From Fagopyrum homotropicum (taxonomy: Eukaryota > Streptophyta > Magnoliopsida > Caryophyllales > Polygonaceae), in the NCBI GenBank assembly GCA_033239125.1, contig BSWB01000004.1:119545235-119609234 (forward strand): DNA of 64,000 nt, read 5' to 3'. A program made the translations under genes and the position numbers. Of this stretch, positions 1-11,462 are shown piece after piece; the first letter of the stretch is position 1; each line of letters opens with the position of its first letter. The notes below the pieces were generated by a model. It was given only the letters and a program-made list of their open reading frames with translations, searched no databases and had not been told where the DNA came from.

Positions 1-982
1 GAACGCTTGTTGCTTGATAATTGATTCAGTTATTGAAGCCTTTCTCTTAAGGTTTTCTTGTTCAATTATTCTCTTTCTTCCCATATATTTGATTATTACT
101 TTCATGATGATGAGTGGCTAATTTCCTTGTGTGATTCTAGGGTGATTGGCTAAAGGTTGTGGGAAAAGCAATGATAGAATGATCTTAAATCGCAGTAGGA
201 TCCTGAAAGCTTGAGTCTTTACCTTAACCCTAAGCATCTCGCTCAGTCGATGAACATCTCGGCTGGGTGGAATTCTTCTGACCGCCGAGGTGACTTATCT
301 AATCCGAAACTGAGAGGTAAGTGTTAGAGTTTGCCAAATCCTATTCTTATTACACATTTCTTGGTTCAATGCAAGCCTTGGATGAGACTTACCCGGTAAT
401 TCCTTTGGTTGTTTACCTAAGATCATAAGTGTAGGTAATAAAGGTTTATCCTTTATTGGGGTTTGAGTGTGCTTTCATCTCATCTTTGTGAGTCAACCTG
501 AGACTAACCCGGTAAAGGTTGATTCTATTCCCTTAGTTGGAGTGTTAGTTTGAGATTATAGTTCTTTACCTTAATTCCTTGAGACTCACCCGGTAATAGG
601 AGTTACGGTTTGGGATCAGTGATTAGTGAGACTTACCCGGTGATCTAATCCGCTTTAGTAACACTTTCCCTATGCAAAATCTCAGCTTGGTCCGCTTATC
701 TTGAGATCTCGAGTTGGAACCACAACTAGATGCTTTAATCCCTAGAATTGCATAATTCCTTTATTGACTTTTTATCATATTTGTTTGTTTTAATTGCTTT
801 TGTGGTTAGTAGTTGCATTGACAACCTATTCCTACTTTGTTTCACTAAGTCCTTGTGATCGACCCCTAGAATTTCTTGCTTTTTACTACGATTGACCCGT
901 ACACTGCGGGTTTGCATCCTTGTTTTAAGCGTACATCTAGGGTTATAAATTTAAAGCTTGCACACACCGTTTGGAGTGAACA
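1..982 (+). repeat. 3' part of a + strand Athila-type LTR (element Z)
   Basis: The left part lies outside the window. The last 40 bases (TATAAATTTAAAGCTTGCAC through GTGAACA) match the ends of the LTRs of elements B and C. The final CA at 981-982 is where an LTR should stop, yet no primer site follows; instead LTR sequence of element A begins at once in the opposite orientation. Four copies of a GAGACTnACCCGGTrA motif lie near 388, 505, 583 and 630; the reverse complement of the same motif occurs in A's LTR, so Z and A LTRs are related and inverted to each other. Best reading: the right end of a solo LTR or element inserted into A's LTR. No gene is seen here; short open frames are LTR noise. 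Confidence 0.75.
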
Positions 983-2159
983 ACAAGTCCTAAGAGACAA
1001 TCCTAGCACACTCAGTTCAATAGCGGCTTGTGAGGCTCACTACTACCTAGAGTTCATCATCTTTGGTATCTAAGATCGGGAATTGCCGGGTAAGTCTCTT
1101 CCCTCACTTAGTTTGCTAGCACTAGGTCACCCTAAGCTAGATTATACTAAACAAACACTAGGATTTCAACAATCTAACATCCTAACATTCAGATTCATCA
1201 ATACAAGCACAATAGAAAAAACCACGGTCGAGATTTTACAAAAACAGGTCGTGATTTTTGGTCTTGGTTAAGATTCGAGCAAGCAAATCATCCAAGGGTA
1301 CATTCAAGTCTATTCTATCATAGTCGAAGCCATAACCATCATTCCATCCCCCTAGAATCAAAATTACTTAGCCAACAACATGCATTTTAAAATCCAAACT
1401 CAACTAAAAACTCACTCAAAAGTTCACTCTAAATCTAAGTTCTTCAACGAAAATCACTAAAAACTCACTCAAAAGTTCTTCAATTAAACAAGACTTACAA
1501 CCCTTCAAACACAACTCCAAAACGTTCCTTACAATGCTTTCAAAAGTTCTTCAACGAAAATCACTAAAAACTCACTCAAAAGTTCACTCTAAATCTATGT
1601 TTTGATGTTGTTGTTCTTCTTCCCCAAATGAGAGTATTTTCTTTTTCTCTAAGTCTATCCACAATGGAATGAGAGAGAATGTGAGAGAGTGTACTAGCCA
1701 GCCTAGAGGACCACTTCTATCCTCCACCAATGAGAAAGGGACGGGCAAAGAGATCGTGGGACAAGTGTCACAGCTGTCCAGAAGAAACCATGGCCAAAAC
1801 CACGGTCGAGATTTTCCTCTGGGTCGTGGTTCTCACCAGAAACTCTCCTTGGATCACCAAGTCATGAGTTGGTGTAAGGCATGCACCAACAAGGTCCTAT
1901 GTGTTCTCCTTTGCTCCTAGCTTGCTCCTTAATGAGTTCGGAAGTGTGCCATCGCGAGGAGTGATCCTCGAATGTCTCGATTAAGTCCAAGAGCTCCCCA
2001 AAATACCTACAAAAACCGACAAGAGCTTGTGTAGATATCTATTTCAATAATGTGGATGAATTGAGTATAAAGGCCACGAACTAATGCCAAACCATGCATG
2101 AATAACGAGAAAAACTATCTAAATGAATGCCTAAACTAACGTCATAAATCATATCATCA
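983..2159 (-). repeat. Element A 3' LTR, remaining part
   Basis: Matches A's other LTR (19715-20903) in the same orientation along most of its length and ends with ATCATCA at 2159, i.e. TGATGA on the minus strand, the expected LTR start. The part matching 19109-19714 is missing and should lie left of the window beyond Z. Between about 1400 and 1600 it differs from its partner: a segment with CACTAAAAACTCACTCAAAA occurs repeatedly (near 1406, 1455 and 1561), so a local duplication has replaced part of the LTR. No genuine gene; the 83-codon frame at 1669-1920 is not supported. Confidence 0.85.
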
Positions 2160-2174
2160 AAATACCCCATACTT
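2160..2174 (-). promoter_or_regulatory. Element A polypurine tract (plus-strand primer)
   Basis: On the minus strand this reads AAGTATGGGGTATTT and is followed directly by the LTR start TGATGA. The same 15 bases precede the 3' LTR of element C at 39578-39592, which supports the role. Purine-rich RNA here would resist RNase H and prime second-strand DNA synthesis. Confidence 0.85.
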
Positions 2175-3864
2175 GCCACTTGCTCGTCCTTGAGCAAGGA
2201 TCAACTATAGGCTACGAGATGGCATGATTTATGAATGCGTAAAAACATAAAATCTTTTTGGAAATGTGCTTCTAAAGATGGATCACCTTCATAGTCATGT
2301 TTCATGGCAATGGACAAGCAATCATGTATCAAATGAATGAAGGCATGGAAAGACAATCATACTTAACTCGAAGACATTCATGAAAGGTAAAAATGATGAA
2401 GTCAAGATGATCATGAGAATATCCAATTTAGATCACTAAATCATACACATATACAAATAGGTCACAAGGACTTAGGAAAGAAGAGGTTAAGAAACGTGAT
2501 GATAAGGTTGGAATATTCTAAGGTCATGTGGTGCAAATCCGGGAAATGAACTAAACAACCACAACTTCACATTTGTACTTCATCCACCAAAGTGTATTTT
2601 TCTCCTTCTTTTCTTTCTTTTGTTTTCTTTTTTTTCATTTTCTTTTACTTATTTTTGAGACAATGGCATTGGTGTACAAAAGCCGAAACCTTGGTGATTA
2701 GCGGACCTCGGTATTTTTTCGAGGTGCCTCGCACCGGGCACACATACCAAGACTCGTTAGGACTTTATGTTTATCCGACTTTGGCAAGGCACAAACACCC
2801 GATTATGTGAATGGTGCCAAGTTACTCGTCATCAAAACCAAAATCCGCAAACCTATATTTTTTCTACACTTTTCACAACACATTTTCAACAACTTCATTC
2901 ACAAAATTCATACACCAACTTCGCCACCCTATACTTGCTTTTCACACACTCAACACACTAGCATGCTCCTATTCCCAGATGGGTCAAAAGAGGTCAAATT
3001 TCATATCAAGTGAGTTGCTCAAATAACATGATCAAAATGAGAAGCAGAGAGATGAATTGCCTTAATCATTCCTAGATGATGTGTAAGAACTAACATGTAA
3101 TTTCGACCATCAATTCTCAATCCAATGAAGGCAAACATCATAATCACAATTCATACATATGATTCAAGAAAAGTATTTCAAGTCCACATAAACATAAATC
3201 CATTCAACACACAAGGCCATCCATAGTCAATTCACAAAACAATCTCATCATAAGGGTCATATCCAAACTAGGAAGCACAAAATTTTTTTAAATTTTTTGA
3301 TTTTTTTGGAATTTTCGCAATATATATGTACAATACAAAACATGAAAAGAAACGTGTGACAAAAATATTAAACTATCCTAGATGCAATCATTCAAATGAT
3401 TGTGAAAACCCCACCCCATACTTAAAACCACATTGTCCCCAATGTGCATATTAAATAAAGAAGTGAAAGAGAGTCCTCACAATGTAAAAATGGTGTTTTC
3501 GGTATCTTGGTTCACTCATGTGAAGTGATGGTGGATGATCAATCAAAGGTGGTAGAGAGCTCTTGATGTTCGTTATGGCGTCGGGACCCGCGTTAAGCAC
3601 CGCAAGCCGTCCAAGTCCCACGTCCTCTTTACCCACGTTTGATGCGGGATCATCATCATCATCATCATCCTCATGCCTTGGAAGACTTCTTTGTTACCTA
3701 GACTCTAGCACACAAACACAAAACACACAAACACACCAAAACAAAAGCAAAAGCAAAAATTGAAAACGAAAACAAAAAACGAAAAGGAAAAGATATGTAC
3801 CAATGGGTTGCCTCCCATTAAGCGCTTCTTTAAGGTTATTAGCTTGACCAAATCCGGGAGCGTT
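2175..3864 (-). other. Element A non-coding 3' region; ORF2 missing
   Basis: Between the end of integrase and the polypurine tract there is no ORF2, although B and C have one here. The part left of about 3445 resembles the 3' non-coding region of C (38340-39592): both share the ACAATGTG plus AAGTATGGGGT block and a stretch around 2765-2815 / 38950-38990 near TTGCCAAAGTCGGAT. The part at 3450-3790 holds a short (CAT)n run near 3650-3670 and A/C-rich low-complexity sequence. A short open frame at 3451-3636 (-) has no recognisable product. Confidence 0.6.
3411..3444 (-). promoter_or_regulatory. Second polypurine-tract-like block in element A
   Basis: On the minus strand this reads CATTGGGGACAATGTG followed by TTAAGTATGGGGTGGGG. 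The core AAGTATGGGGT is the same as in the terminal polypurine tract 1.25 kb further on, and element C has the same block at 38340-38380. It may be an internal plus-strand priming site or the trace of an older 3' end; the sequence cannot separate these. Confidence 0.45.
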
Positions 3865-4837
3865 TCACTCAAGGTGAAGTGGGGCAATCATATCCACCGG
3901 AGCTTCCGGGAAGTAATTCTTCAAACGGTGCCCATTCACCTTAAAATCTCCACAATGCTCCCCACCTATCTCAATCGCTCCATGGGGGAAAACCTTCCTC
4001 ACCACATAAGGACCCGTCCATCTTGACTTGATCTTTCCGGGGAAGAGCCGCAGCCTTGAATTTAAGAGAAGGACTAAGTCACCTTCACTCAATTTCTTCG
4101 GGATTAGACGTTTTGCATGCCAACGCTTGGTTCTTTCCTTGTAAATCCGGGCATTTTCATAAGCATCTAACCGGATCTTCTCAAGAGCATTCATGTCTAG
4201 CAACCTCTTCTCACCGGCTTCCTTGAGGTCAAAATTCAGCCACCTTATGGCCTAATATGCCTTATGCTCCATCTCAATCGGAAGGTGGCAAAACTTGCCA
4301 TAAACTAGGTTGTAGGGAGTGGTGCCAATTGGTGTCTTGAAGGCAGTTCTATAAGCCCACAAAGCATCATCAAGCTTCATAGCCCAATCTTTTCTTTTCC
4401 TAGAAACCGTCTTCTCAAGTATTCCTTTTATCTCCCGGTTGGAGATCTCCACTTGGCCACTAGTTGGAGATCTCCACTTGGCCACTAGTTTGGGGATGGT
4501 AAGGTGTGAGCACCTTATGAGTCACCCCATACTTAGCCAAAAGTGTCCCAAAGTTCCTATTGGTGAAATGCTTCCCTCCATCACTTATGATCACTCTTGG
4601 TGTTCCAAATCTAGGGAAGATGACTCGGTTGAAGAACCGTACCACAACTTTGGCATCATCTATGGGAGAGGCGATTGCTTCCACCCATCTCGACACATAA
4701 TCCACCGCCAATAGAATGTAGAGGTTGCCACATGAAGAGGGGAATGGCCCCATGAAGTCCACACCCCAAACATCAAAGATCTCAACCTCTTGTATGTTGT
4801 TCAAGGGCATCTTATTCCTTCTTGAGATGTTTCCCAT
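3865..4837 (-). pseudogene. pol: Element A integrase, core and C-terminal part, broken
   Basis: Ty3/gypsy integrase joins retroelement cDNA to host DNA. On the minus strand the core domain starts near 4780 with VWGVDFMGPFP (first catalytic Asp), continues with FGTPRVIISDGG (second Asp) and HPQTSGQVEISN (Glu). A 25-bp tandem duplication at 4439-4488 repeats the Glu region and shifts the frame. Downstream the frame resumes (SCHLP-like segment, then a stop at 4252-4254 where C has Trp) and ends at 3865 with the usual C-terminal region (GDLVLLLNSRLRLFPGKIKS, WTGPYVV). No chromodomain is seen, as expected for Athila. A further stop separates this part from the zinc-finger part upstream. Confidence 0.85.
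4439..4488. repeat. 25-bp tandem duplication in A integrase
   Basis: Two exact adjacent copies (4439-4463 and 4464-4488), each beginning TTGGAGATCTCC. Because 25 is not a multiple of 3, it breaks the integrase frame exactly at the catalytic-Glu segment. Elements B and C have a single copy. It looks like a replication-slippage or reverse-transcription error. Confidence 0.95.
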
Positions 4838-4840
4838 CCT

Positions 4841-5545
4841 TTAGCAAGCGTCACAAGCTACTACAAAATTCTGCACATCCTTAAACAAGTTAGGCCAATA
4901 AAAACCGGATTGCAATACCTTTGCACACGTTTTTTGTGAGCTAGCAAGGCCTCCACATGGCAAGGAGTGGCAATGACAGATCACACTCTCCACCTCATCC
5001 TCTGGAATGCACCTCCTAAAGACTCCATCCGGTCCTCTTTTGAACAAGAGAGGCTCATTCCAATAATAATGCCTCACATCTTTGAAAAACTTTTTCCTTT
5101 GGGCATTTGACAAACCGGGTGGCACCTCTTCACACACAAGGTCGTTCACTATATCCGCATACCATGGCTCACTCCCTCTAGACACTTGAAGTAAGCACTC
5201 GTCCATCATTTGCAATTGCTCATCCCGGAATGAGTCATGAATCGGGATGCCATCTCTTTCAATCTCCAATGGTGGTAGCCTACTAATATGGTCCGCTACT
5301 GAATTTTCGGAGCCCTTCTTGTCCCGAATCTCCAAGTCAAATTCTTTGAGGAGAAGGATCCACCGAATGAGGCGAGGCTTGGCATCTTTCTTTGTGAAGA
5401 GATAACAGATCGCAGCATGATCCGTGTACACAATAACTTTTGCTCCAACAAGATATGACCGGAACTTCTCAAAGGCATACACTACCGCTAGCAACTCCTT
5501 CTTGGTTGTGGCATAGTTGAGTTGGGCATCGTCTGGCATCTTGCT
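4841..5545 (-). pseudogene. pol: Element A RNase H and integrase zinc-binding part
   Basis: On the minus strand the sequence starts at QLNYATTKKELLAVVYAFEK, continues with the TDHAAI...LF segment and RLIRWILLLKEFDLEIRDKKG of Ty3/gypsy RNase H, then DHISRLP, and ends with the HHCC zinc-binding region (HCHSLPCGG..., FVVACDAC). RNase H removes the RNA strand during reverse transcription; the zinc-binding domain belongs to integrase. A frameshift near 5545 separates it from RT, and a stop directly after CDAC (where C has Gln) separates it from the integrase core. Confidence 0.85.
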
Positions 5546-7011
5546 AGCGTAGTAGATGGCATGTGGAAGCCATCTTTCTTTTGTCCTAAAACAGCCCCAA
5601 TAGCCACATCACTCCAATCACACATTACTTCAAATGGTAAGCTCCAATCCGGAGGTTGCATGATAGGGGCGGAGATCAAAGCATCCTTCAACCTACAAAA
5701 TGCTTCAAGATAATCCTTGGAGAAAACAAACTCAACATCCTTCATTAGTAGGTTAGTGAGAGGCTTAGAAATTTTAGAGAAATCTTTTATAATTCTCCGG
5801 TACAAACCGCCATGCCCTAAGAAACTCCTTACCCCTTTCACCGAGGTAGGTGATGGCAACTTCTCTATCGTTTCTATCTTTGCTCTATCAACCTCAATGC
5901 CTTGGTGGGAAACCAAGTGTCCCAATACTATGCCTTCACTCACCATGAAGTGGCATTTCTCCCAATTCAACACAAGATTAGTTTCCTCACATCTCTTCAA
6001 CACTAAAGATAGATTAGCCAAGCAACTATCAAATGAAGATCCATACACCGAGAAATCATCCATAAACACTTCCATAATGTTCTCAATATATTCAGAAAAA
6101 ATAGCCATCATACACCTTTGAAAGGTGGCGGGTGCATTACACAACCCAAATGGCATCCTTCTATATGAAAATGTTCCCCAAGGACAAGTAAATGTTGTTT
6201 TCTCTTGGTCATCCGGGTGAATAGAAATTTCGAAAAACCCACTATAACCATCAAGGTAACAAAAATGTGAATGTTGAGCTAACCTCTCTAGCATTTGGTC
6301 AATAAAGGGAAGAGGGAAGTGATCTTTCCTAGAGGCAACATTAAGCTTCCTATAGTCAATACACATTCTCCACCCCGTAACCGTCCTAGTTGGGATTAGT
6401 TCATTATTGTCATTAGTTACTATGGTCATAGCACCCTTTTTAGGAGCAACATGTACGGGACTAACCCATTTACTATCCGAAATCGGGAAAATGATTCCCG
6501 CATCTAGCAATTTTAGAATCTCTTTCTTGACTACCTCTTTTATAATAGGGTTCAATCTTCTTTGAGGTTCAATTGAAGGTTTATGGTTGTCTTCCATCAA
6601 GATTTTATGCATGCACAAGGAAGGTTTAATCCCAACTAAGTCATAAATGGTGTAATCAATAGCTCTCCTATACAATTTCAATTCATTCAACAATCTATCA
6701 AGCTCATCATCATTCAAAGATGCATTCACAATCACGGGATAAGTATAATTTGAACCAAGGAAAGAAAACTTTAAATGAGAAGGGAGAGGTTTGAGATCAA
6801 GTAGAGGAGGACCTTTATCTGTTGGATGTGATCCATATAGCTCCACATTAGATGAATCCAAAACCATTGAAGACTCTCCAAGACTCCTTGAAGCTTGATC
6901 AACAACTAACGGACTTTCTGGGGAAACCACGGGTGATCTCACGGCCTCTGGCATAACCCCGGGCATGGTTTTGGAAAAGCTGGCACAATTGGACACTATA
7001 GAGAGTTCCAC
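5546..7011 (-). pseudogene. pol: Element A reverse transcriptase
   Basis: About 490 codons stay open. RT copies the element RNA into DNA in virus-like particles. Visible on the minus strand: the thumb-side leader with PLPSHLKFSFLG, palm motifs GWRMCIDYRKLN, HFPLPFIDQMLERLA, YLDGYSGFF, KTTFTCPWGTFSYRRMPFGL, and the catalytic FMDD box in EVFMDDFSVYG, followed by GHLVS and the connection region (SVKGVRSFLGH). The catalytic pair is intact. Near the end the frame shifts (around 5545), so the connection to RNase H is lost. The frame differs from protease upstream, so another shift lies near 7000, beside a palindrome-containing linker (7010-7060). Confidence 0.9.
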
Positions 7012-7859
7012 GGTCGAAATTGCGGTCGAGATTCTAGGCCCAGGCCGTGGTTCTCTCTGTTCTTCAGCACTTCTTCGTGCACTTTAATTTCAGCACTTGT
7101 CTCCTTTTCTAATGCATCCAAAGCTCGGATTTCTTCATTACAATCTTCTTCAATTCCTTCCTCCATGATGCTCATGCTAAGAACCTTCTCTAATGGATCC
7201 TTGATTAGGATTGAGCTCACAACTTCCCTAGATACTTCTTCCTCGACAATGTTGAAAACGTCTTCACCAAGGGTTGGCTCCTTCATCATTGTGGACAGCT
7301 TGAACTTGACATTTTCTACTCCTATGTTGAAGGAGAGGATCCCATTTTTGCAATCCACTAAACATACGGATGTGGCTAAGAATGGCCTTCCCAAAATGAT
7401 AGGAATCGGGTAGTCCGCCGGGATGTCCAAAACAACGAAATCGATTGGCAGATAGAACTTCCCAAGCTGAACCGGTATGTCCTCTAGGATTCCCACGGGG
7501 TGAGTTATAGATCGGTCCGCCATGTAGAGGGTCATATTGACCGGCTTCGGTTCTCCTAGCCCAACCTTGTTGCAAAGTGGAAGTGGGATAATGCTTACAC
7601 TTGCTCCAAGGTCACATAAGGCCTCCTATTGCACCTCTCCAACTCCAATTGGAACACAAAAAGATCCCGGATCTCTCATCTTAGGAGGCATCTCTTCCCT
7701 CATGGTTTGTATCAACTCGGAAGACCTCTTTGTCATCCTCACTTCTCCATAGTCTTCCAACTTCCTCTTGTTGGAGAGTATCTCCTTCAAAAACTTTCCA
7801 TAGGCCGACATACCTAGAATTGCATCCATGAACGGAATGTTAATATGTAATTTAGACAT
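7012..7859 (-). pseudogene. pol: Element A aspartic protease region
   Basis: Retropepsin-type protease that would cut the Gag-Pol precursor. On the minus strand: SKLHINIPF and GKFLKEILSNKRKLEDYGEV (conserved in B and C), MPPKMRDPGSFCVPIGVG, a stop near 7625, then ALCDLGASVSIIP with the catalytic Asp (DLGAS in place of the usual DTGA/S), and IPIILGRPFLATS with the flap and second conserved block. The tail is an acidic linker rich in Glu that ends in the palindrome-bearing stretch before RT. Same frame as the gag C-terminal part, so gag and protease were one frame. Confidence 0.85.
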
Positions 7860-7910
7860 GAGTTCAAGGAATTTACCGAAATGTTTATCGAAACGAGCTC
7901 TTGCTAGTGA

Positions 7911-9238
7911 TTATGGGGATGGTAGTGGTGGCTTGTATGGAGGAGGTGCCACATACGTTGGCTCATCATCTTTGCTCTTGCCTCCTTCTTCTTGCAATGG
8001 TTGCTCCTCCACCACTACTTGCTTCCCCTTGTCATTATCCTTTGGTGTGGGATCTTTCATGCTCATCCCACTCCTTGTGGTAATGGCCAACACTTGGCCT
8101 CTTGGATTGTCCTCGGTCCTTCCGGGAAGCTTTCCCGGATCCCTTTGTGCTTCACCCGCCTTTTGGAACACTTGTGCTTCTAGCACCTTTTGAGCCTTGG
8201 AAATAGATGTCACCGTGCTCTCAAGTCCACTCAATCTTCCAAGCAATTGTTCAAACATCATTTCGGTCCTATCCTTTGGAGGTTGAGCAAAACCGGGTGG
8301 AGGCTCTTGTGAAGCCTTAGGTGGTGGGGTTGAGCTTGTGGAAGCTGGAGGGTTCAAGGCACCATCCGGGTTAGAATAGGAGAACCCGGGATGGTTGTGA
8401 TTAGTCCGGTAATTGTTGTATTGCCGGCTGTTGTTGTTGAAGTTCCTAGGGCCTTGATAATTGTTGAAGTTAGCCCTTCCCATGTAGTTAATATCCTCCT
8501 CTTTGGAAGCCAAATTGGCTTGCACTTGCACTTGAGGACTTGCTTGATTCTTTAAGGTTGTGGTACACAACTCCCTCAAGGACCTAAGCTCATTGTTGAT
8601 TGCATCGAGTTTGTAGTTGCTCATGGTGACTTTACTTACTTCATATACTCCCGGTTTCCTCCCATCACTCTTCCTATGGGAGTACTTTTCTATCACCAAG
8701 GCTTGCTTCTCTACCAACTCCCAAGCCTCATCCACATTCTTTTCCATGAATGTTCCTCCGGAAAGTGATTGGAGCTTGAATTGACTATCCTCATTAATCC
8801 CTTTAAATAAATCTCCAATAGCTCTATCTTCGGTATCCCAAGGTGTGGACAATCTAGAAGGAGGTATTTGAACCTCTCCCAAGATTTGAATAGGCTCTCC
8901 TTGTCCTTCATCATAAAGGCATTGATCTTCCCTCTTAGCTCGGTTGTCTTGGAGGGTGGGAAGAACTTTGCTAAGAACTCGGTTGTCGTCTCCTCCCAAG
9001 TACCCATACGTCCTAGTGGAACGGATTGGTACCAAGCCAAGGCTTTATCCTTAAGTGAGGAGGAAAAAGCCCTAAGCTTGTGATTGTTGCTCTCCAATCT
9101 AGGTGGCCTTAGAGTCTCCATCAAGATCTCATAATTCATCAAGTGTTGATGAGGAGACTCTCCTTTCATCCCTCCAAATTGATTGTGCCGAATCATTTGT
9201 AGCACTTGAGGGCGGAGCTCGTACTCATGGGCTGCGGG
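7911..9238 (-). pseudogene. gag: Element A gag, C-terminal two thirds
   Basis: Athila-type Gag forms the particle shell and binds RNA. On the minus strand: HNQFGGMKGESPHQHLMNYE, DKALAWYQSVP, WEETTTEFLAKFFPPSKT, LFKSWERFKYLLLDCPH: the gag domain shared with B and C. A frameshift near 8830 divides it; the second part has DEAWELVEKQALVIEKYSHRK, a polar Asn-rich stretch (NNYQGPRNFNNNSRQYNN), a Pro-rich run, and GEAQRDPGKLPGRTEDNPRG, then ITTRSG, ending at a stop at 7911. No CCHC zinc knuckle is visible, as in B and C. The upstream end is the N1 insertion site; gag resumes at 18551. Confidence 0.88.
9234..9238. repeat. N1 target site duplication, left copy
   Basis: gcggg, directly before the LTR start TGTAACACC. 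The identical five bases occur at 18551-18555 directly after the other LTR end TGTGACA. Confidence 0.92.
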
Positions 9239-11366
9239 TGTAACACCCCAAATCCGCGGGACTCGGGATGTCACATTGGGCTAGGATCTCACAATGGATC
9301 ATGACCCTAGCTTGACAACAAGTTCACTGGACCTTACAACATGGCACTGACAGATATAAAACAAATACATAAAACAGTATAAACTGTACAACCCAAAGCA
9401 AACAACAACATGGCCGAGTATATAAAACGACAACCTCACACAGGAGGTACAAAAGAACATCCTCACGTAGGAGGGGAACACAACAGACCCAAACCAACCA
9501 CCTAATGTACGAGAGTCCTTGGCCTGTCACCCTGCCAGATCACTCAGCACTGCCTAACCTGTAAATATCTACAACACGGTATGAAATTGTTAGCTAACCA
9601 TACATATATGAGGTAATGCATAAGCACAAACACAATCATGGAAGATAAACACATCAACATGCTATCACACATTTACCCATTTATTATCTTTATATGATAA
9701 CCATTCACTCAAAAACCGTATATATATAGATAGATGAAAGTATGTGACACGAGGACCGATACATCCCCGCCTCTGAGTACAATGTCCAGCTGTACGAGTA
9801 TCGGTCACACAATCCGTGTACCCTGTGGGAGTGGAGTGTGCCCTTCCTGTAAACCAGTCTGGCCCGACATCACAGAACCTCCCAGACTCCATGGCGGAAG
9901 GAAAGGAAAAGGTTATCACAGCCACGCAATGGGGCAGTCAATAAAACATAGGTCGATAAAAACGACAACTCATGCTATCATAGCAAACATATAAAGCATA
10001 CACCACTCATGCAAACACCCAATATAAGGATGACAGCTAAGTAAGTCCTACGGACTTACCTCAACATCGTACAATCACAACCATGATCAACCTCCAATCC
10101 TGATAGGGACACTGCCTATTAACAAGGCATAAAGAGATATCAATACTCCTATCAGTCAAAAAGGTCACATCTAGACCCAGGGGATCCATAAGGATCATAA
10201 TCAATCTATAAGCCTCACAACCAACTAAACCTCAATATCTCAACATAACTCACAATTCCTCAAATCTCAATGTAGTATCTAATCAACATTCCTCAATCTC
10301 AATAATAATCCAAATTCAATTAATTAACCTTTAATTAATTAACTAGATTTCGCCAAAATAACGTTTTGCCCGCAGGCAATTTTTAAACCCCCTATCATCA
10401 GATTTCATCAAACAAACAACCCATAATCACCAGAATAATATAACGACCATAATGGAATTTCTAATTGTCCTATTTGACAAGCCTAAAGTCAATTTAGGCC
10501 AAATCGCAGTACGGAAAGCGAATAAATTCATAATTTATTCGTTACTAACCCGATTGACGATCTGAAAGAAGATTCGGAATCACAACAACGCAGGCTACGC
10601 GTGGACAACATCAAATCCATCTAAATCTGAGCGACGGAACCCTCCTGGTGACATATATGCTCGACCAGTCCTCTATATACTCGGAAATGCAGAAACTCAG
10701 TACCGTAATGAAGATAATGAAGAGAGGAATCCAGAAACTCAAACGGAATTGAAATCGGATTAGAAACGGAGAGTAGATCTGAGTTTGAAGGTTGAGAGAA
10801 ATCAGAACTTTTACGAGGAAACGTGAAAGGAAATGAATTAATAAAGAATTTTCCGCTATTTATAGTGAAGACGATAATTATCATTTAGTAAAGTCGATAA
10901 TTATCCTTTAACCGATCCAAAGGCGGGTCGAACCTCTTTCTCCAAACTTCTCGAGATTGGAACATTAAATCTGTTATATTGTAGGGATAATTATTCCACA
11001 ACTGCCTCGAAAAACGTGTATTCCTAAGCCGTCATTCTTAGCCGTTAAGAAACGAAATAACGACTCTTTTGGCCGTCTTGCCTCTCCATGTTATTTCATA
11101 TCTAGGACATATCCGATGTCCTGATCATTTCTCTCAACTGCATTTTTATTAATTGGAGCTTCCAAATGCTCCAAATAACACCGTAGGGTAAAAATAATTA
11201 CCCGGGGGAAAAAGTAAAAATTTCCCCAAACGTCCAAAATTATGCTAGGAACATAACGGTGGGACTCTTACTCATCACTTGCGAAGTCTTCGCGAGTTAT
11301 ATGTCAATTACTATCAACGATTAAGTTAATCAACATTAATTAGAATTCGAAATCCTAGCTATTACA
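9239..11366 (-). repeat. N1 3' LTR (2128 bp)
   Basis: Starts TGTAACACCCC and ends AGCTATTACA on the plus strand. It matches 16383-18550 along its length. The minus strand carries a TATA-like box (TATAAATA, plus positions 10857-10864) about two thirds along; the 5' LTR has a changed base there (18042-18049). No genes; open frames such as 9734-9994 and 9665-9925 occur in both LTRs only because the LTRs are copies. Confidence 0.95.
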
Positions 11367-11404
11367 TCACACACCCCTTAAAAAAAGTTTCGTCCCGAAA
11401 GTTG
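11367..11404 (-). promoter_or_regulatory. N1 polypurine tract and conserved upstream motif
   Basis: On the minus strand: CTTTCGGGACGAAACTT, then TTTTTTAAGGGGTGTGTGA, then the LTR start TGTAATAGC. The block CGGGACGAAACTT also precedes the polypurine tracts of the E elements (49278-49293, 56035-56050), so it is a shared feature of these tRNA-iMet-primed families. Confidence 0.8.
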
Positions 11405-11462
11405 AACAATTCCCAAATCCTCTCGGACCCATACGCTGAGGTATAGTTCTCACTCTTTCTAT

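Noticed and set aside
1..982. Z as the missing part of B's 5' LTR.
   Set aside because: B's LTR is cut 59 bases before its end by A, whereas Z reaches the LTR terminus; it must be another LTR.
9665..9994. 86-codon frames on both strands, recurring at 16809-17138.
   Set aside because: These lie in N1's LTRs and recur because LTRs are copies.
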